Source of the DNA: Bacteroidales bacterium
GTDB taxonomy: Bacteria; Bacteroidota; Bacteroidia; Bacteroidales; JAADJA01
NCBI GenBank assembly: GCA_020438105.1
Contig: JAGQVE010000023.1
Span: forward strand, 1-63,634
DNA length: 63,634 nucleotides
Reading direction: 5' to 3'
Part shown: positions 1-9,051 of the stretch, piece after piece
Numbering within the stretch: position 1 is the first letter of the stretch
How the letters are laid out: every line of letters begins with the position of its first letter
Made by a program: the position numbers and the translations under genes
The notes under the pieces: generated by a model
The model's input: only the letters and a program-made list of their open reading frames with translations
Told to the model about the DNA's origin: nothing
Databases searched by the model: none

Positions 1-1030
1 TGTTGATAGGCGATTCGGTATTTGAGTCACGGCCATTCCACCTGTAAAAGGCGGTGAGGTACATGTTTTTCTTTAACCGGTACCTGTATTTAATAGCATA
101 TGAAAGCATGTTATCGACACGGCCCGCATGCTCCGGATCAAGTTCCACATAATTATCGGTAGTGTAATATCGCACTGCATAGTCCACATCAATGCTCAAG
201 TCATTGTCATGCTTTTTTATGTCGGGAAATTTATATGAAAGCCCCAGGCCAAACTCATCACCCTCGTGAGAAGCGTCGGCATCATCGGAGGTTTCTTTGG
301 TTTCGCCGGGCTGATCATACCCTTTGGCATCTGAAATTAAAAACTCATAACTAAAATCAAACCGGAAATTTTTAGTCACCTTTTGATTGAGCTGAAGCCT
401 GTAGGAATAATTTTTACAATCATATTCAGTAAAATGGGAGTTATGGAAATACTCGGCATAGTATAAATACAGACGGATTCGTGTTGATTTGAAAAAGGTA
501 TTTTGAATCCAAAAACCATAATTGTCTTTTGAAAAAGAAAAGGGTACAAAAGTTTGTGGGGTATATCCGTAAATGGGCACCCAGTCTTTGTCTCTGAAAT
601 GGCGAACATAAAATTCAGGAATATAGGAGTAAAAAAACTTGAAACTGGCCCGTTTTGATAAATTTTGCTCCACGCCCAGGTAAAACATGCTCCAGCTTTT
701 TATGTTGTTTACCACAAAGGCATTGTAACTGAATTTCAGGGTAAATTCGGTTTTCTGTTTTTTGAAGATATTAACATACGAACCTAATTCAAGTGCAGGA
801 TTTATGACAAGGTCGTCGTAGGTTTCAATGTTGAAGCGGCCTTCATCTTCGTTGTTCATAAACCGGTCGAGGTACTTTTGCGAATATTTCAGGATATTGT
901 CATCATAAGCGGTTTCAAAGCTGAAAGTTCCGTTAAAATATTTCTTTTTCTTTTTGGTTTTACTATCCTGACCTGCTGTCTGTCCTACGGCAATTACAAG
1001 CAGCATTATCACCAATAATAAAAATCGCAT
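1..1030 (-). CDS. Outer-membrane beta-barrel protein, C-terminus cut by window edge
   Basis: The minus strand is open from the window edge to about 1066, with no stop in about 343 codons. I place the start at 1030 (MRFLLLVIMLL...) because it opens directly into a signal peptide ending near QTAGQ; an upstream ATG at 1066 adds 12 residues that do not look like a signal. The mature part alternates aromatic and polar residues (for example FKFFYSYIPEFYVRHF and RIRLYLYYAEYF), as in transmembrane beta strands, so an outer-membrane barrel is likely. It is the last visible gene of the pgsBCW operon, about 80 bases after its neighbour, so a role in moving or anchoring the polymer is possible. The family was not recognised. 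Confidence 0.75.
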   Translation of the reverse strand, partial: MRFLLLVIMLLVIAVGQTAGQDSKTKKKKKYFNGTFSFETAYDDNILKYSQKYLDRFMNNEDEGRFNIETYDDLVINPALELGSYVNIFKKQKTEFTLKFSYNAFVVNNIKSWSMFYLGVEQNLSKRASFKFFYSYIPEFYVRHFRDKDWVPIYGYTPQTFVPFSFSKDNYGFWIQNTFFKSTRIRLYLYYAEYFHNSHFTEYDCKNYSYRLQLNQKVTKNFRFDFSYEFLISDAKGYDQPGETKETSDDADASHEGDEFGLGLSYKFPDIKKHDNDLSIDVDYAVRYYTTDNYVELDPEHAGRVDNMLSYAIKYRYRLKKNMYLTAFYRWNGRDSNTESPIN

Positions 1031-1111
1031 GTTGACGAAACCAGTATGGCCACTGGTTTTTGTCATAATTTTTACCTTAAATAAAATATTCCTTTCTGCT
1101 GTTGTCATTGG

Positions 1112-2032
1112 TTATTGTTCAAGTTTAACATCCTTTTTAGGCAAAAGTATCCTTCCCAAAACAGTGTCTTTATCTTCGTCCAAAAGCACAAACTCATAGG
1201 TATGTCTTCCCTTGGGTACATTCACAACAAATTCGCAGGCCTTACCGGGCACAAGCTTTGAATTTTCCTTATAAACAGTAACATCCGACCTGGTACTACT
1301 GAGCTGATAGGTATTGATTACATTGTTGTTTTCGAGCACCTGAACGCGATAATTAATTCGTCCCCGCATTTGATAGTGATTTTCAATCCGGGTAAGCACC
1401 CTCAATTGTGTGGGTCCGTTCACCTCCACTTTCATGGGTTTTTCATTTGAAAAACGGTAATAGGTAATTGTCTCTTCCCTGGTTTCGAGTTCCACTGGCT
1501 CAGCCGGCCTGGAGGGAGAATAAGCAATCCAATCTATTTTTTTGGCTTTTACCGGAACAAAGCTATAACGGCAGGCAACGGAAATTTTGGGGTTCAGTTT
1601 TTTAAATTCAATGCTGTGGTCACCCCTGCCAACTTCAATTTCAAAAGTTGTGGAGTTGCCTGGTTTCCCTAAAGCTTCATCGCGGTAACTATTTTTTTTG
1701 GAGGGCTCAATTCCGGTGGCGGAAAGGGTTTTTTCTTCACCTCCATCAATTTGATAAACAATGGTGTAATCCAGCGATTCCGTTTCATCCGAAGTAAATG
1801 CAGGCCTCGAGATCACTTTAAGAATACCTGGCCCGCTAAAAGAAACAACAGATGATTCTGTGGAACTTAAGGCATAATAGTATCTTGTTTTCCCCTCAAT
1901 GATGGTTATTACACGCTTCACATGATTCGCTGGTTTGATCAGCCTGTTTTTTTGGGCTGTCTGGGCGAAGCTCATGAAATTGGGTGATAGCAGGATCACC
2001 AGGATAATTAATAACGCTTTAATATGTCTCAT
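1112..2032 (-). CDS. Exported protein with two tandem similar domains, in the pgs operon
   Basis: About 306 residues from the chosen start (MRHIKALLIILVILLS, a signal peptide ending near SFAQ). The frame is open further upstream to a GTG at 2164, but that would run into pgsW; an ATG at 2062, just after the pgsW stop, is the alternative. After the signal, two segments of about 130 residues resemble each other. Each has YY at its start, then a GP-(x)2-LxVxxR motif (SGPGILKVISRP and NGPTQLRVLTRI), a YxV strand, and a closing (V/I)xxGRG/KGRHxxEF motif. This suggests a duplicated beta-sandwich in the periplasm. No known family was recognised. Operon position implies a role in polymer handling. Confidence 0.75.
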   Translation of the reverse strand: MRHIKALLIILVILLSPNFMSFAQTAQKNRLIKPANHVKRVITIIEGKTRYYYALSSTESSVVSFSGPGILKVISRPAFTSDETESLDYTIVYQIDGGEEKTLSATGIEPSKKNSYRDEALGKPGNSTTFEIEVGRGDHSIEFKKLNPKISVACRYSFVPVKAKKIDWIAYSPSRPAEPVELETREETITYYRFSNEKPMKVEVNGPTQLRVLTRIENHYQMRGRINYRVQVLENNNVINTYQLSSTRSDVTVYKENSKLVPGKACEFVVNVPKGRHTYEFVLLDEDKDTVLGRILLPKKDVKLEQ

Positions 2033-2066
2033 TTTTGTTTGGCTGATCATTAATAACCTCATGTTT

Positions 2067-3224
2067 TTACAATACAGGACCTTCATCGGCTGTGCGATCT
2101 TTCGACGCCTGAGCATCTGGTTTATGAACCACATCGGTACCCAGCCGGTGATATTTCCGCTCACTCATATACATCAACACAATGATAACTATCATTATCA
2201 ATGTGGCCACCGCAGTAACTATTAAATTATATTTCTTTTGCACGAAAATGCCTCCTTCGCCGGGTTCAGGCAGCGGAACGATCCTGCTTTGCAAATTATA
2301 CTTTTGAATTAGCTGATTGATATTGAGTAAGTGAATGATTGGCATACCGCGCTGTCCCATTTGAACAATTACACCACTTACCGGGTAATTTTTCACCGGC
2401 AGGTTTTGTGTAAGACCAACAGGTATCAGCTTTCCGTTAATGGTATTGCCAAGGCTTGCGATACCTCCCCCAACATTTATATAAGCTTTGTAAGGCAATC
2501 CGTTTCTGTTTTCATCATAAATCTCAAGGCGGCGGGCAATACTGTTATCGAGGTGTTTTTCATGAATAAAATCCACATTGTTCCTGTTAATTGCATTTTC
2601 AATTAAGTTCCGTCCTTCAGGACTCAGGCCCCTTCCGAGATCAAATCCTCCTCCGATACTTGCAGCCACTGATTTATTATGAAAAACACCTGCATCATAC
2701 AGGTAGGATTCCATATCGAGCCAGGTGAAATACGGATCGTTTGCGCCAAAATTTGATGCACCCACTGAAGTAATAATAACCGGCTTTATCTGTAAAGTTT
2801 CGAGGGCTGCCATCACCGAAATATTAAGGGCAGGGAATGATCCGGTAAAAGCCACAGCCACCTGGTCTCCTTTTTCAACTCCGGCCTCTTTGAGTAACTG
2901 TACGATCATGGCGGCAAAATTAGGATTGGTGGTTGCCAGCTTTGAATCAATGTAACCCCTGTCGGTGGTTATGAGTGTATATTCCTGCCCGATTAAAGCA
3001 GTTTGATTGGGATCATTCACTTCATCTACAAAAATGCCCTTATTTAACCGGTATTGTTTAATGCTGTTGGCAGCTTCGGCTGAAAGCGTTGCAGCTTCCA
3101 GTTTTTCGCGGTACCACTTTTGCCTTACATCCACTTTGCTATTTTCAACAGCCAGAAATGCCAGCAGCGCAAGCACTGAAAGCGCCCCGATAATCTTATT
3201 TGATTTTGCTCTGAATGTGATCAT
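2067..3224 (-). CDS. pgsW: PgsW-type poly-gamma-glutamate system protein
   Basis: 385 residues with an N-terminal membrane anchor (about 10-26, IIGALSVLALLAFLAV) and a second membrane segment near 333-353 (LIVTAVATLIMIVIIVLMYM), so most of the chain is probably periplasmic. Between them lie glycine-rich conserved stretches such as VAVAFTGSFPALNISVMAAL, SIGGGFDLGRGLSPEGR and YINVGGGIASLG. I recognise this as the family annotated 'poly-gamma-glutamate system protein' found beside PgsB and PgsC. The biochemical role is not established; it may take the place of PgsA/CapA. It starts 10 bases after pgsC stops. The C-terminal about 30 residues are charged and cytoplasmic in this model. Confidence 0.85.
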   Translation of the reverse strand: MITFRAKSNKIIGALSVLALLAFLAVENSKVDVRQKWYREKLEAATLSAEAANSIKQYRLNKGIFVDEVNDPNQTALIGQEYTLITTDRGYIDSKLATTNPNFAAMIVQLLKEAGVEKGDQVAVAFTGSFPALNISVMAALETLQIKPVIITSVGASNFGANDPYFTWLDMESYLYDAGVFHNKSVAASIGGGFDLGRGLSPEGRNLIENAINRNNVDFIHEKHLDNSIARRLEIYDENRNGLPYKAYINVGGGIASLGNTINGKLIPVGLTQNLPVKNYPVSGVIVQMGQRGMPIIHLLNINQLIQKYNLQSRIVPLPEPGEGGIFVQKKYNLIVTAVATLIMIVIIVLMYMSERKYHRLGTDVVHKPDAQASKDRTADEGPVL

Positions 3225-3234
3225 TTCTGTTCAA

Positions 3235-3687
3235 TTATTCCGGTAATAAGCTTCCTGCAAAAAATAGAATAACAAATAGCCTTACCATCACCGCCGAAAT
3301 AAACAACACTCCGATGGTTTTAAAAATACCCTGTTTGCCAAACCAGTGAGCAATCAGCCCCGGGATGACCCACCCGACAGCCTCAAGCTGCAAGGTAGCA
3401 TGGGTAAGATTAAACACCAGGAAATGGCGGCTAAAATTTGCCAGTAAACATCCGATCAGCAAACTCAGAACCATTTGCCGGCGACCATATAAAAAAGTGT
3501 ACTTACCGAGCACCTGAATGATCAGGTAAGTAAGTAAACTCACTGCCACAATTCCCGCAAGCCGGTCGGGGTGGGTGAGCTGAAGGGCGATGTAACCGGG
3601 CACCACAATTCCGCCGGCAGCCAGCCCAAACACTTCGTAGGAAAGCAGGCTAAAAATCAAACCTAATGTTATTGCCAGTTCAACCAT
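3235..3687 (-). CDS. pgsC: Poly-gamma-glutamate biosynthesis protein PgsC/CapC
   Basis: 150 residues, the usual length for PgsC/CapC, and almost entirely hydrophobic with four to five membrane helices. Conserved family features visible are the glycine/proline stretch LAAGGIVVPGYIAL near 22-36 and VGWVIPGLIAHWFGKQGI near 104-121. PgsC forms the membrane part of the polymer synthase with PgsB, and is thought to help polymerise and export the chain. Its ATG lies one base after the pgsB stop, so the two are translationally linked. Confidence 0.93.
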   Translation of the reverse strand: MVELAITLGLIFSLLSYEVFGLAAGGIVVPGYIALQLTHPDRLAGIVAVSLLTYLIIQVLGKYTFLYGRRQMVLSLLIGCLLANFSRHFLVFNLTHATLQLEAVGWVIPGLIAHWFGKQGIFKTIGVLFISAVMVRLFVILFFAGSLLPE

Positions 3688-3688
3688 A

Positions 3689-4870
3689 TCATTGATAACT
3701 TCTGTTTTCGAAAAATTCTGCAGTAATGGCTCCTATTCCTCCCATATTACCAATAGCCACCGTTGTGGATGATTTGTCGGTAAGCGATAATACCGTTTCA
3801 AAAACCCGTGCCGGGGTAGTCCAGCCGAGGTTAATAATTTTACCAGGCTCAAAGCCAAAATTAACCGATAAATGTTCAATTACCTCCGTGGATTGACCGA
3901 TCTGAATCAGGTAATCGGCTTGATCCGATAAATGTTTTCCACACATTTCAGCCAGTTGCTTTGCCCTGTCGAGCCTATCCTGTCGGGTGTTAAGCAGGAT
4001 TATCCGGATTCCGTTAAATCCAATTTCATCCCGTATCATATTCCATATCATCAGGGTAGAATCAGGATCGTTGGCAGCAAAGGCATTATAAAAAAACATT
4101 GATTTTTCAAATGCTTTGATTTTATGGACCCGAAGCGCACCAGCATCAGGTATTGCCTGGTACATGCCGGAGAGCGCTGTTTTACGATCAATTTTTAAAT
4201 GCTCACAAACCGCCAGTGCAAGGGCTACGTTTTCACGGTGTTCGATATAACTGAAACCACTCATTTCTTGATCTGTAACCGTTCCGGCTTCCGTAAAATG
4301 CGAAATGCTTTTTTGCTTATCGGCGATCCGTTTTAATTCATCGGGAATAATATTTTCTGCTGAAAAAAAATGCTCATTTTTTGGAATTGTCCGGCCAAGC
4401 GTTTTAGCGATTTCAGAAAGTGTGTATCCCATTACATCAATATGGTCGAGACGTACATTTGTCATTACACCAATATTGGAATGGATCATTTTATGCTCGG
4501 TTATGGTTTGATATTGTGGCTGAAGCGCCATACATTCCATGACCAATGCCTGAACTTTCCTGGAGGCCGCAAACTTCACGATGGCCAGTTGTTCAATAAT
4601 ATTAGCCGACGATTTACGGTGAATATAGGTTTCGGTGCCATCCTCAAGTATCAACCTTGGAAAGGTACCTGTAACTTTGGTGATGTTATTAATACCCCCT
4701 GCCTTTAATCCGGCCCCTATCAGTCTAGTAACACTCGACTTTCCGCGCGTGCCATTGATATGAATTCGGATTGGGATAGAATATATTCGCTTTTGATGCC
4801 GGTAATACTCAATGGCGCCGGCAATAGCCGCAAGAATTACCAATAAAAGCAACAGATAGAAACTAGGCAT
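3689..4870 (-). CDS. pgsB: Poly-gamma-glutamate synthase PgsB/CapB
   Basis: 393 residues, typical for PgsB. It has an N-terminal membrane anchor (LLLLLVILAAIAGAIEYY), then the Mur-ligase-like ATP-binding loop HINGTRGKSSVTRLIGAG near 38-55. Further family motifs are MECMALQPQY and TNVRLDHIDVMGYTLSEIAKT. PgsB is an ATP-dependent amide ligase that joins glutamates through the gamma carboxyl by way of an acyl-phosphate. It is the first gene of the operon pgsB-pgsC-pgsW and the two exported-protein genes. Upstream are 101 bases holding two competing inverted repeats, beyond which lies the 3' end of the C25 protease gene, so read-through from that gene is possible. Confidence 0.95.
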   Translation of the reverse strand: MPSFYLLLLLVILAAIAGAIEYYRHQKRIYSIPIRIHINGTRGKSSVTRLIGAGLKAGGINNITKVTGTFPRLILEDGTETYIHRKSSANIIEQLAIVKFAASRKVQALVMECMALQPQYQTITEHKMIHSNIGVMTNVRLDHIDVMGYTLSEIAKTLGRTIPKNEHFFSAENIIPDELKRIADKQKSISHFTEAGTVTDQEMSGFSYIEHRENVALALAVCEHLKIDRKTALSGMYQAIPDAGALRVHKIKAFEKSMFFYNAFAANDPDSTLMIWNMIRDEIGFNGIRIILLNTRQDRLDRAKQLAEMCGKHLSDQADYLIQIGQSTEVIEHLSVNFGFEPGKIINLGWTTPARVFETVLSLTDKSSTTVAIGNMGGIGAITAEFFENRSYQ

Positions 4871-4961
4871 ACGGTTCTTTCTTTGATGATTTAACAGTTA
4901 AAGAAAGCTGCCTTTGTAACCCCGGATGAATGACGACCATAATCATTTGATCAAGAACCGT
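4871..4961 (-). promoter_or_regulatory. pgsB leader with two mutually exclusive inverted repeats
   Basis: The leader holds a perfect 9-base inverted repeat (ACGGTTCTT at 4871-4879 with its complement at 4953-4961). It overlaps a perfect 8-base repeat (CTTTCTTT at 4877-4884 with AAAGAAAG at 4900-4907). Both share 4877-4879, so they cannot form together. The purine tract just before the pgsB ATG is an arm of both, so either fold could limit translation. Seen in sequence; function is inferred only. Confidence 0.35.
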
Positions 4962-4971
4962 ATCTAACACA

Positions 4972-7900
4972 TTAATTCACTTTGAGCATCTTCATTGTTT
5001 TGGTATATCCATCGGTTTGTAAACGGTAAAGGTACACTCCCAATCCGGCTTCATTTCCCTGCATATCCGTTCCGTTCCAGGGGATTGTGTGGGTACCCGA
5101 ACTCATGAAACCCTCAAACAGCGTTTTAACCAACGATCCGTCAAGCCGATACACCTGTAGGGAAATATTTGCCTTTTCAGGCAGATATAAATCTATTTGG
5201 GTTGCCCCGGTGAATGGATTTGGATTGTTCTGGCTTAGTCGTATTGCAGACGTTTGCCCATCCACAATGCCGGGGTCATCAATCCCTGTGATCACCGAAG
5301 AAACAGTTGGTGGTTTCGTTGTAAATTTAATGGCAACTCCGTCTGTCAGTTGTTTTGCAGTAGCAATGTAGTCATCATTAAAAACATAGTTCAATCCCAC
5401 ATCCTGACTCGCATTTTCAATACCAACAGTGCAGCTTTCGGTTTTTTCGAGGTGCTTGTACTGACAAATAATTTGCCCGTCGCCGGTAGGTGTGGGATAA
5501 TATGAAGGATTCAGCAATACCACCTGGAAGCTCTCACGATGAGGTTCGGCGACTGTATCATTATGGGTGATGCTATCCCATTCAATAATAAATTTATGAT
5601 TTGCCTGATCATGGTAATAATAGATCCCGTTTTCAGGCATTACATAATTATAAAGGTCATCCCAAAATACACCAACCATATTGTTAACATCATCATTATG
5701 CGGCAGTTCAGCATTGGCCGGAGCTACCTGATCACCACCGTCGAAAGCTATCCAACCGTCGGTACTCACCCGTAAAACAGAATGATTGGTTCCGTAATAT
5801 TTAAAATTAAAAGGCAGGGATACATTTACTGTGTAATCGCTGGTGTTGGGTGGAATTGTTATAAAACTACCAACACCATTCAACTCTATCCAGTTATAAA
5901 CCGGAGTTTGGTCAAAAAATGCATCATTATTTCCATAAGCATAATATCCATATGCATCCGGTCCGGTGTAGTCATTTGGCAATTCTTTCGAAACGGGCAA
6001 TTGAATGTTTTTATAAACATGGTAAGGATAATTACCGGTTTCGGTATACAGTTCAAGCGTGTAGTCAATTAACGTATTGGTGGGGCATGTCGGACTTACA
6101 CTCACCTCAAAAATATCGAAGTTGCTATAAACTGTGGCTCCAATCTGAATTGTACCAAAAGTTGCTATGGAGTCGATGATGGTGATATTCGGGTCATCGC
6201 ATGATAGTATACCTGTAACGTAGGGTGCCGTATCTTCGCCTGCATTTTTTAAGGAAACAGTAACCGAAACTGTTTCGCCGGGATCCATCCGGTAGTTCGA
6301 ATTTCCGGCAGATTTATCAATTACAATGAAGTTTTTAACATTGAGCCTGCAACCAAGCACTTCATAGGTAAGCTGATAATCCCATGAAAAAGAAGTGCTT
6401 GTAACATGAAGATTAAAAGTGATTTCTTCTCCTACCGGGCAATCGGGTTTTACAAAAAACTCAAATGGGCTGCCTGTGTAGGTGCTTCCATTGGGCAGGT
6501 TGCCAAATGACACCGGACTGGAAGTGATCACTTCCACCAAATCGGGTTCCAGCGAAGTTAGCGTTGCCTGAACATTGTTTGCCGTTTGCCATCCCCAGTT
6601 TTTAAGGGCAAAGGTAAGATCAAAATGTTCGTTTGGATTAATCATGCCATCCTGGTTTCCATCCAGTTCATCCAGCACCGGTTCGCCGTCGGGTTCAACC
6701 AATTGCACTTCCTGCGTAACATCCATACTTCCCTGGTAGGGAATTACATTTCCACCCCGCACAGTTACATAAATGGTTTCCTGTAGTAACGGTGTTACCT
6801 CCAAGTGCACTTTCCCCACTGAATCGGTAACCGCTACCATATAAATATCTTCGCCGGCAAGGCAAAGCTCTGCATTGGGAATCGGATCACCTGAAGCCTG
6901 GGAGGTTACAACAAAGTCAAGTTGATTTACCCCTACACCAATGGCATCGGGATGACTAACATTTATGGCTTGCGGTATTTCTTTCCAAACATGAATACTT
7001 GGATCACCCAGAACACAATAAATCCTGAAATGATACTCAACCCAATAGTCAGCCCCGTATACATTGTATAAATACATTTTACCTCTCAGAAGCGCCTGTC
7101 CGGGAGTATCCATTCCTTCCTGGAACATCCCCACGTAAATGCCCATGTCAATTTTATTATTGTAGGTGGTATGGGTATTGGAAGTGGGCCCAACAAAAGC
7201 ACACGCTCCTTTGGGATTGGTCATTGTTCCTGATTCAACCCATTCTTCGCCAAAACAATTACCACCATAAGTATCAAACATGGCAACACCACAGCCGATA
7301 CTGGTAACAAATGTAAATTGCTGGCCATTGTTGAGCGTGCTTACATCGTATGTGGAAAAATTATAACAACTGGCACTCCATCCGGTTGACCAGCCTTCAC
7401 CCCGGTAATTGAGATAACTGCGTCCATCATTAATGGCAGCTTTTACATCATTTAAACTAACGGTACAACCCCCACCCCAATACGAGCCATCGCTCATAAG
7501 GGTATCTACTGAAATAAAATCACCGTCCTCCATCATTCGCTCGTAAGCGAAACGTTTGGTATATACCTGCGAGGCATATGCATTATTGGAACAAACCGTT
7601 CCTTTTTTAAACCAGTTGGGATTTCCCATATATGGGTTTTGCTCATAAAGCAGAAACTTGTTAATCATAATCTGCATACCAAAGTCGCTCTCATTGGTAA
7701 ACCGGCCAATCATCAATTCAGGAAAATAATCGTTGCCATCAATTTCAACAAAAAAGTCCTCGTTCGGGAAGGAGTAATCGTAGGTTACTATTTTTTTCGG
7801 ACAAATACCATCATCACCAACCAGTAAAACATAGGTAGGCGGCACTTCCCAGTTATGGTAAGCATCGGCCACATGATCCTTAATTATTTGAGGATTACTG

Positions 7901-8748
7901 GCATTTGCACCAATGTCGCTGAATTTTGTAAGATGTACATCCGTACCGCTTTTTCTTTTCCACTCGGCATAAGTGAGGAAGCTATTGTAAAATGCATCGG
8001 GGATGACGCATAAAATGAGATCCTGTCCATCTTCTTTGCCATCGTAAATATTATCCAAAACACTTTGATAGTTGAGAATCAAACTGCTGTAGATATCAGC
8101 AAAAGAAGGGGCAATTCCTTTTGATGGGTTTGTTTTAGGGTTAATTACTTCGCCTTTACCATAATTTACTTTAATGGTCATGGATGATGCCACCTGAATT
8201 TCATGTTTTTGTGCATTGTATTTCACCGGAAACATCTCCACCCTGGCAATTCTGAAATCCCTGAAAATACCAGGTTGGCCTACATTTGCTGAAACCAGCG
8301 GGTAATTACTTCCCGATTGGTATACATCCGAATTCTCAAGGTATGGTGTTTCAGCATCACCTTCAAACCAGCTTTGGCGGGCTGGAGGCAGATAAATATT
8401 ATTGAACGTAAAAACTTCACCAGTTTCGAGCACCTCTATGGTAACTCCGGCCATATCCGGAATAGCCAGGATACTTGATAAATATGGAACTTCGGGCTCA
8501 CCGGCCGCATTCGTAAAAATATCCGTCAACAGATCAACACGTTGGTAGGTTTTATCACCAGTTGTAAAACTGTTCAGGTCAAAACCTGCAATTTCAATTT
8601 TGATTACTGTGCTGGTTTGGTCATCACTCAGCAGTGTTACCTGCGGTGGAGCCTGAGCTGATTTGTTATTCAATGTAACCCACTCTGCCTTCAGAGTAGC
8701 AGGCAGCAGGGAAATAGCCATCAAGAAATAAGTGTAAAATTTATACAT
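4972..8748 (-). CDS. C25 (gingipain-like) peptidase homologue with T9SS sorting tail
   Basis: 1258 residues from MYKFYTYFLMAISLLPATLKA, a signal peptide. This start is chosen over an ATG ten codons upstream because AGGAGG sits five bases before it. Residues about 240-600 align with the gingipain catalytic domain: VLLVGDDG, the NYRGEGWSTGW loop, TSIGCGVAMFD with the Cys of the catalytic site, then CFGEEW and KGACAFVG. The loop that carries the catalytic His in gingipains (GHG) reads GEG, so the His is Glu. After the protease come Ig-like domains (a CARDB-like region near 700-900), a region near 930-1150 typical of surface proteins, and a T9SS type A tail (NPNPFTGATQIDLYLPE ... GVYLYRL). It is probably cell-surface attached or released; protease activity is uncertain. 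Confidence 0.88.
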   Translation of the reverse strand: MYKFYTYFLMAISLLPATLKAEWVTLNNKSAQAPPQVTLLSDDQTSTVIKIEIAGFDLNSFTTGDKTYQRVDLLTDIFTNAAGEPEVPYLSSILAIPDMAGVTIEVLETGEVFTFNNIYLPPARQSWFEGDAETPYLENSDVYQSGSNYPLVSANVGQPGIFRDFRIARVEMFPVKYNAQKHEIQVASSMTIKVNYGKGEVINPKTNPSKGIAPSFADIYSSLILNYQSVLDNIYDGKEDGQDLILCVIPDAFYNSFLTYAEWKRKSGTDVHLTKFSDIGANASNPQIIKDHVADAYHNWEVPPTYVLLVGDDGICPKKIVTYDYSFPNEDFFVEIDGNDYFPELMIGRFTNESDFGMQIMINKFLLYEQNPYMGNPNWFKKGTVCSNNAYASQVYTKRFAYERMMEDGDFISVDTLMSDGSYWGGGCTVSLNDVKAAINDGRSYLNYRGEGWSTGWSASCYNFSTYDVSTLNNGQQFTFVTSIGCGVAMFDTYGGNCFGEEWVESGTMTNPKGACAFVGPTSNTHTTYNNKIDMGIYVGMFQEGMDTPGQALLRGKMYLYNVYGADYWVEYHFRIYCVLGDPSIHVWKEIPQAINVSHPDAIGVGVNQLDFVVTSQASGDPIPNAELCLAGEDIYMVAVTDSVGKVHLEVTPLLQETIYVTVRGGNVIPYQGSMDVTQEVQLVEPDGEPVLDELDGNQDGMINPNEHFDLTFALKNWGWQTANNVQATLTSLEPDLVEVITSSPVSFGNLPNGSTYTGSPFEFFVKPDCPVGEEITFNLHVTSTSFSWDYQLTYEVLGCRLNVKNFIVIDKSAGNSNYRMDPGETVSVTVSLKNAGEDTAPYVTGILSCDDPNITIIDSIATFGTIQIGATVYSNFDIFEVSVSPTCPTNTLIDYTLELYTETGNYPYHVYKNIQLPVSKELPNDYTGPDAYGYYAYGNNDAFFDQTPVYNWIELNGVGSFITIPPNTSDYTVNVSLPFNFKYYGTNHSVLRVSTDGWIAFDGGDQVAPANAELPHNDDVNNMVGVFWDDLYNYVMPENGIYYYHDQANHKFIIEWDSITHNDTVAEPHRESFQVVLLNPSYYPTPTGDGQIICQYKHLEKTESCTVGIENASQDVGLNYVFNDDYIATAKQLTDGVAIKFTTKPPTVSSVITGIDDPGIVDGQTSAIRLSQNNPNPFTGATQIDLYLPEKANISLQVYRLDGSLVKTLFEGFMSSGTHTIPWNGTDMQGNEAGLGVYLYRLQTDGYTKTMKMLKVN

Positions 8749-9051
8749 TTTTACCTCCTCTATTTTCAGGTAGTTCATAATTTGGACCGGTTAACGCCCA
8801 TGGAATTCAATAAAATAACTTTGGAATTTAATTATGCCTTCAAGACACATCTCTATTTCATTTGGTTGCCTGAGCGTTTTAAACAGTTGGCCGTGCTTAG
8901 TTTCTAAATATTATTAAGAATGTAATCGCTGCATCACTTAAGTTTTCCAACCATTGGATTAGTTAGATCGACTTAATATCCATTCAATTGATAAAAAACA
9001 AATATAGGTTGTTTTTAGCAATCTGAATTTATAGGAAAATACAAATTCAAA
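8749..9051. other. Intergenic stretch between cydB and the C25 gene, with one candidate promoter
   Basis: No gene is visible on either strand. The only signal is a minus-strand -7 box TATATTTG (9006 down to 8999), which would give the C25 gene a leader of about 240 bases. No cydX-like small ORF follows cydB. Confidence 0.4.

Noticed and set aside
2033..2164. Extended N-terminus of the 1112 gene starting at a GTG
   Set aside because: It would overlap pgsW and bury the signal peptide; the downstream ATG is preferred.
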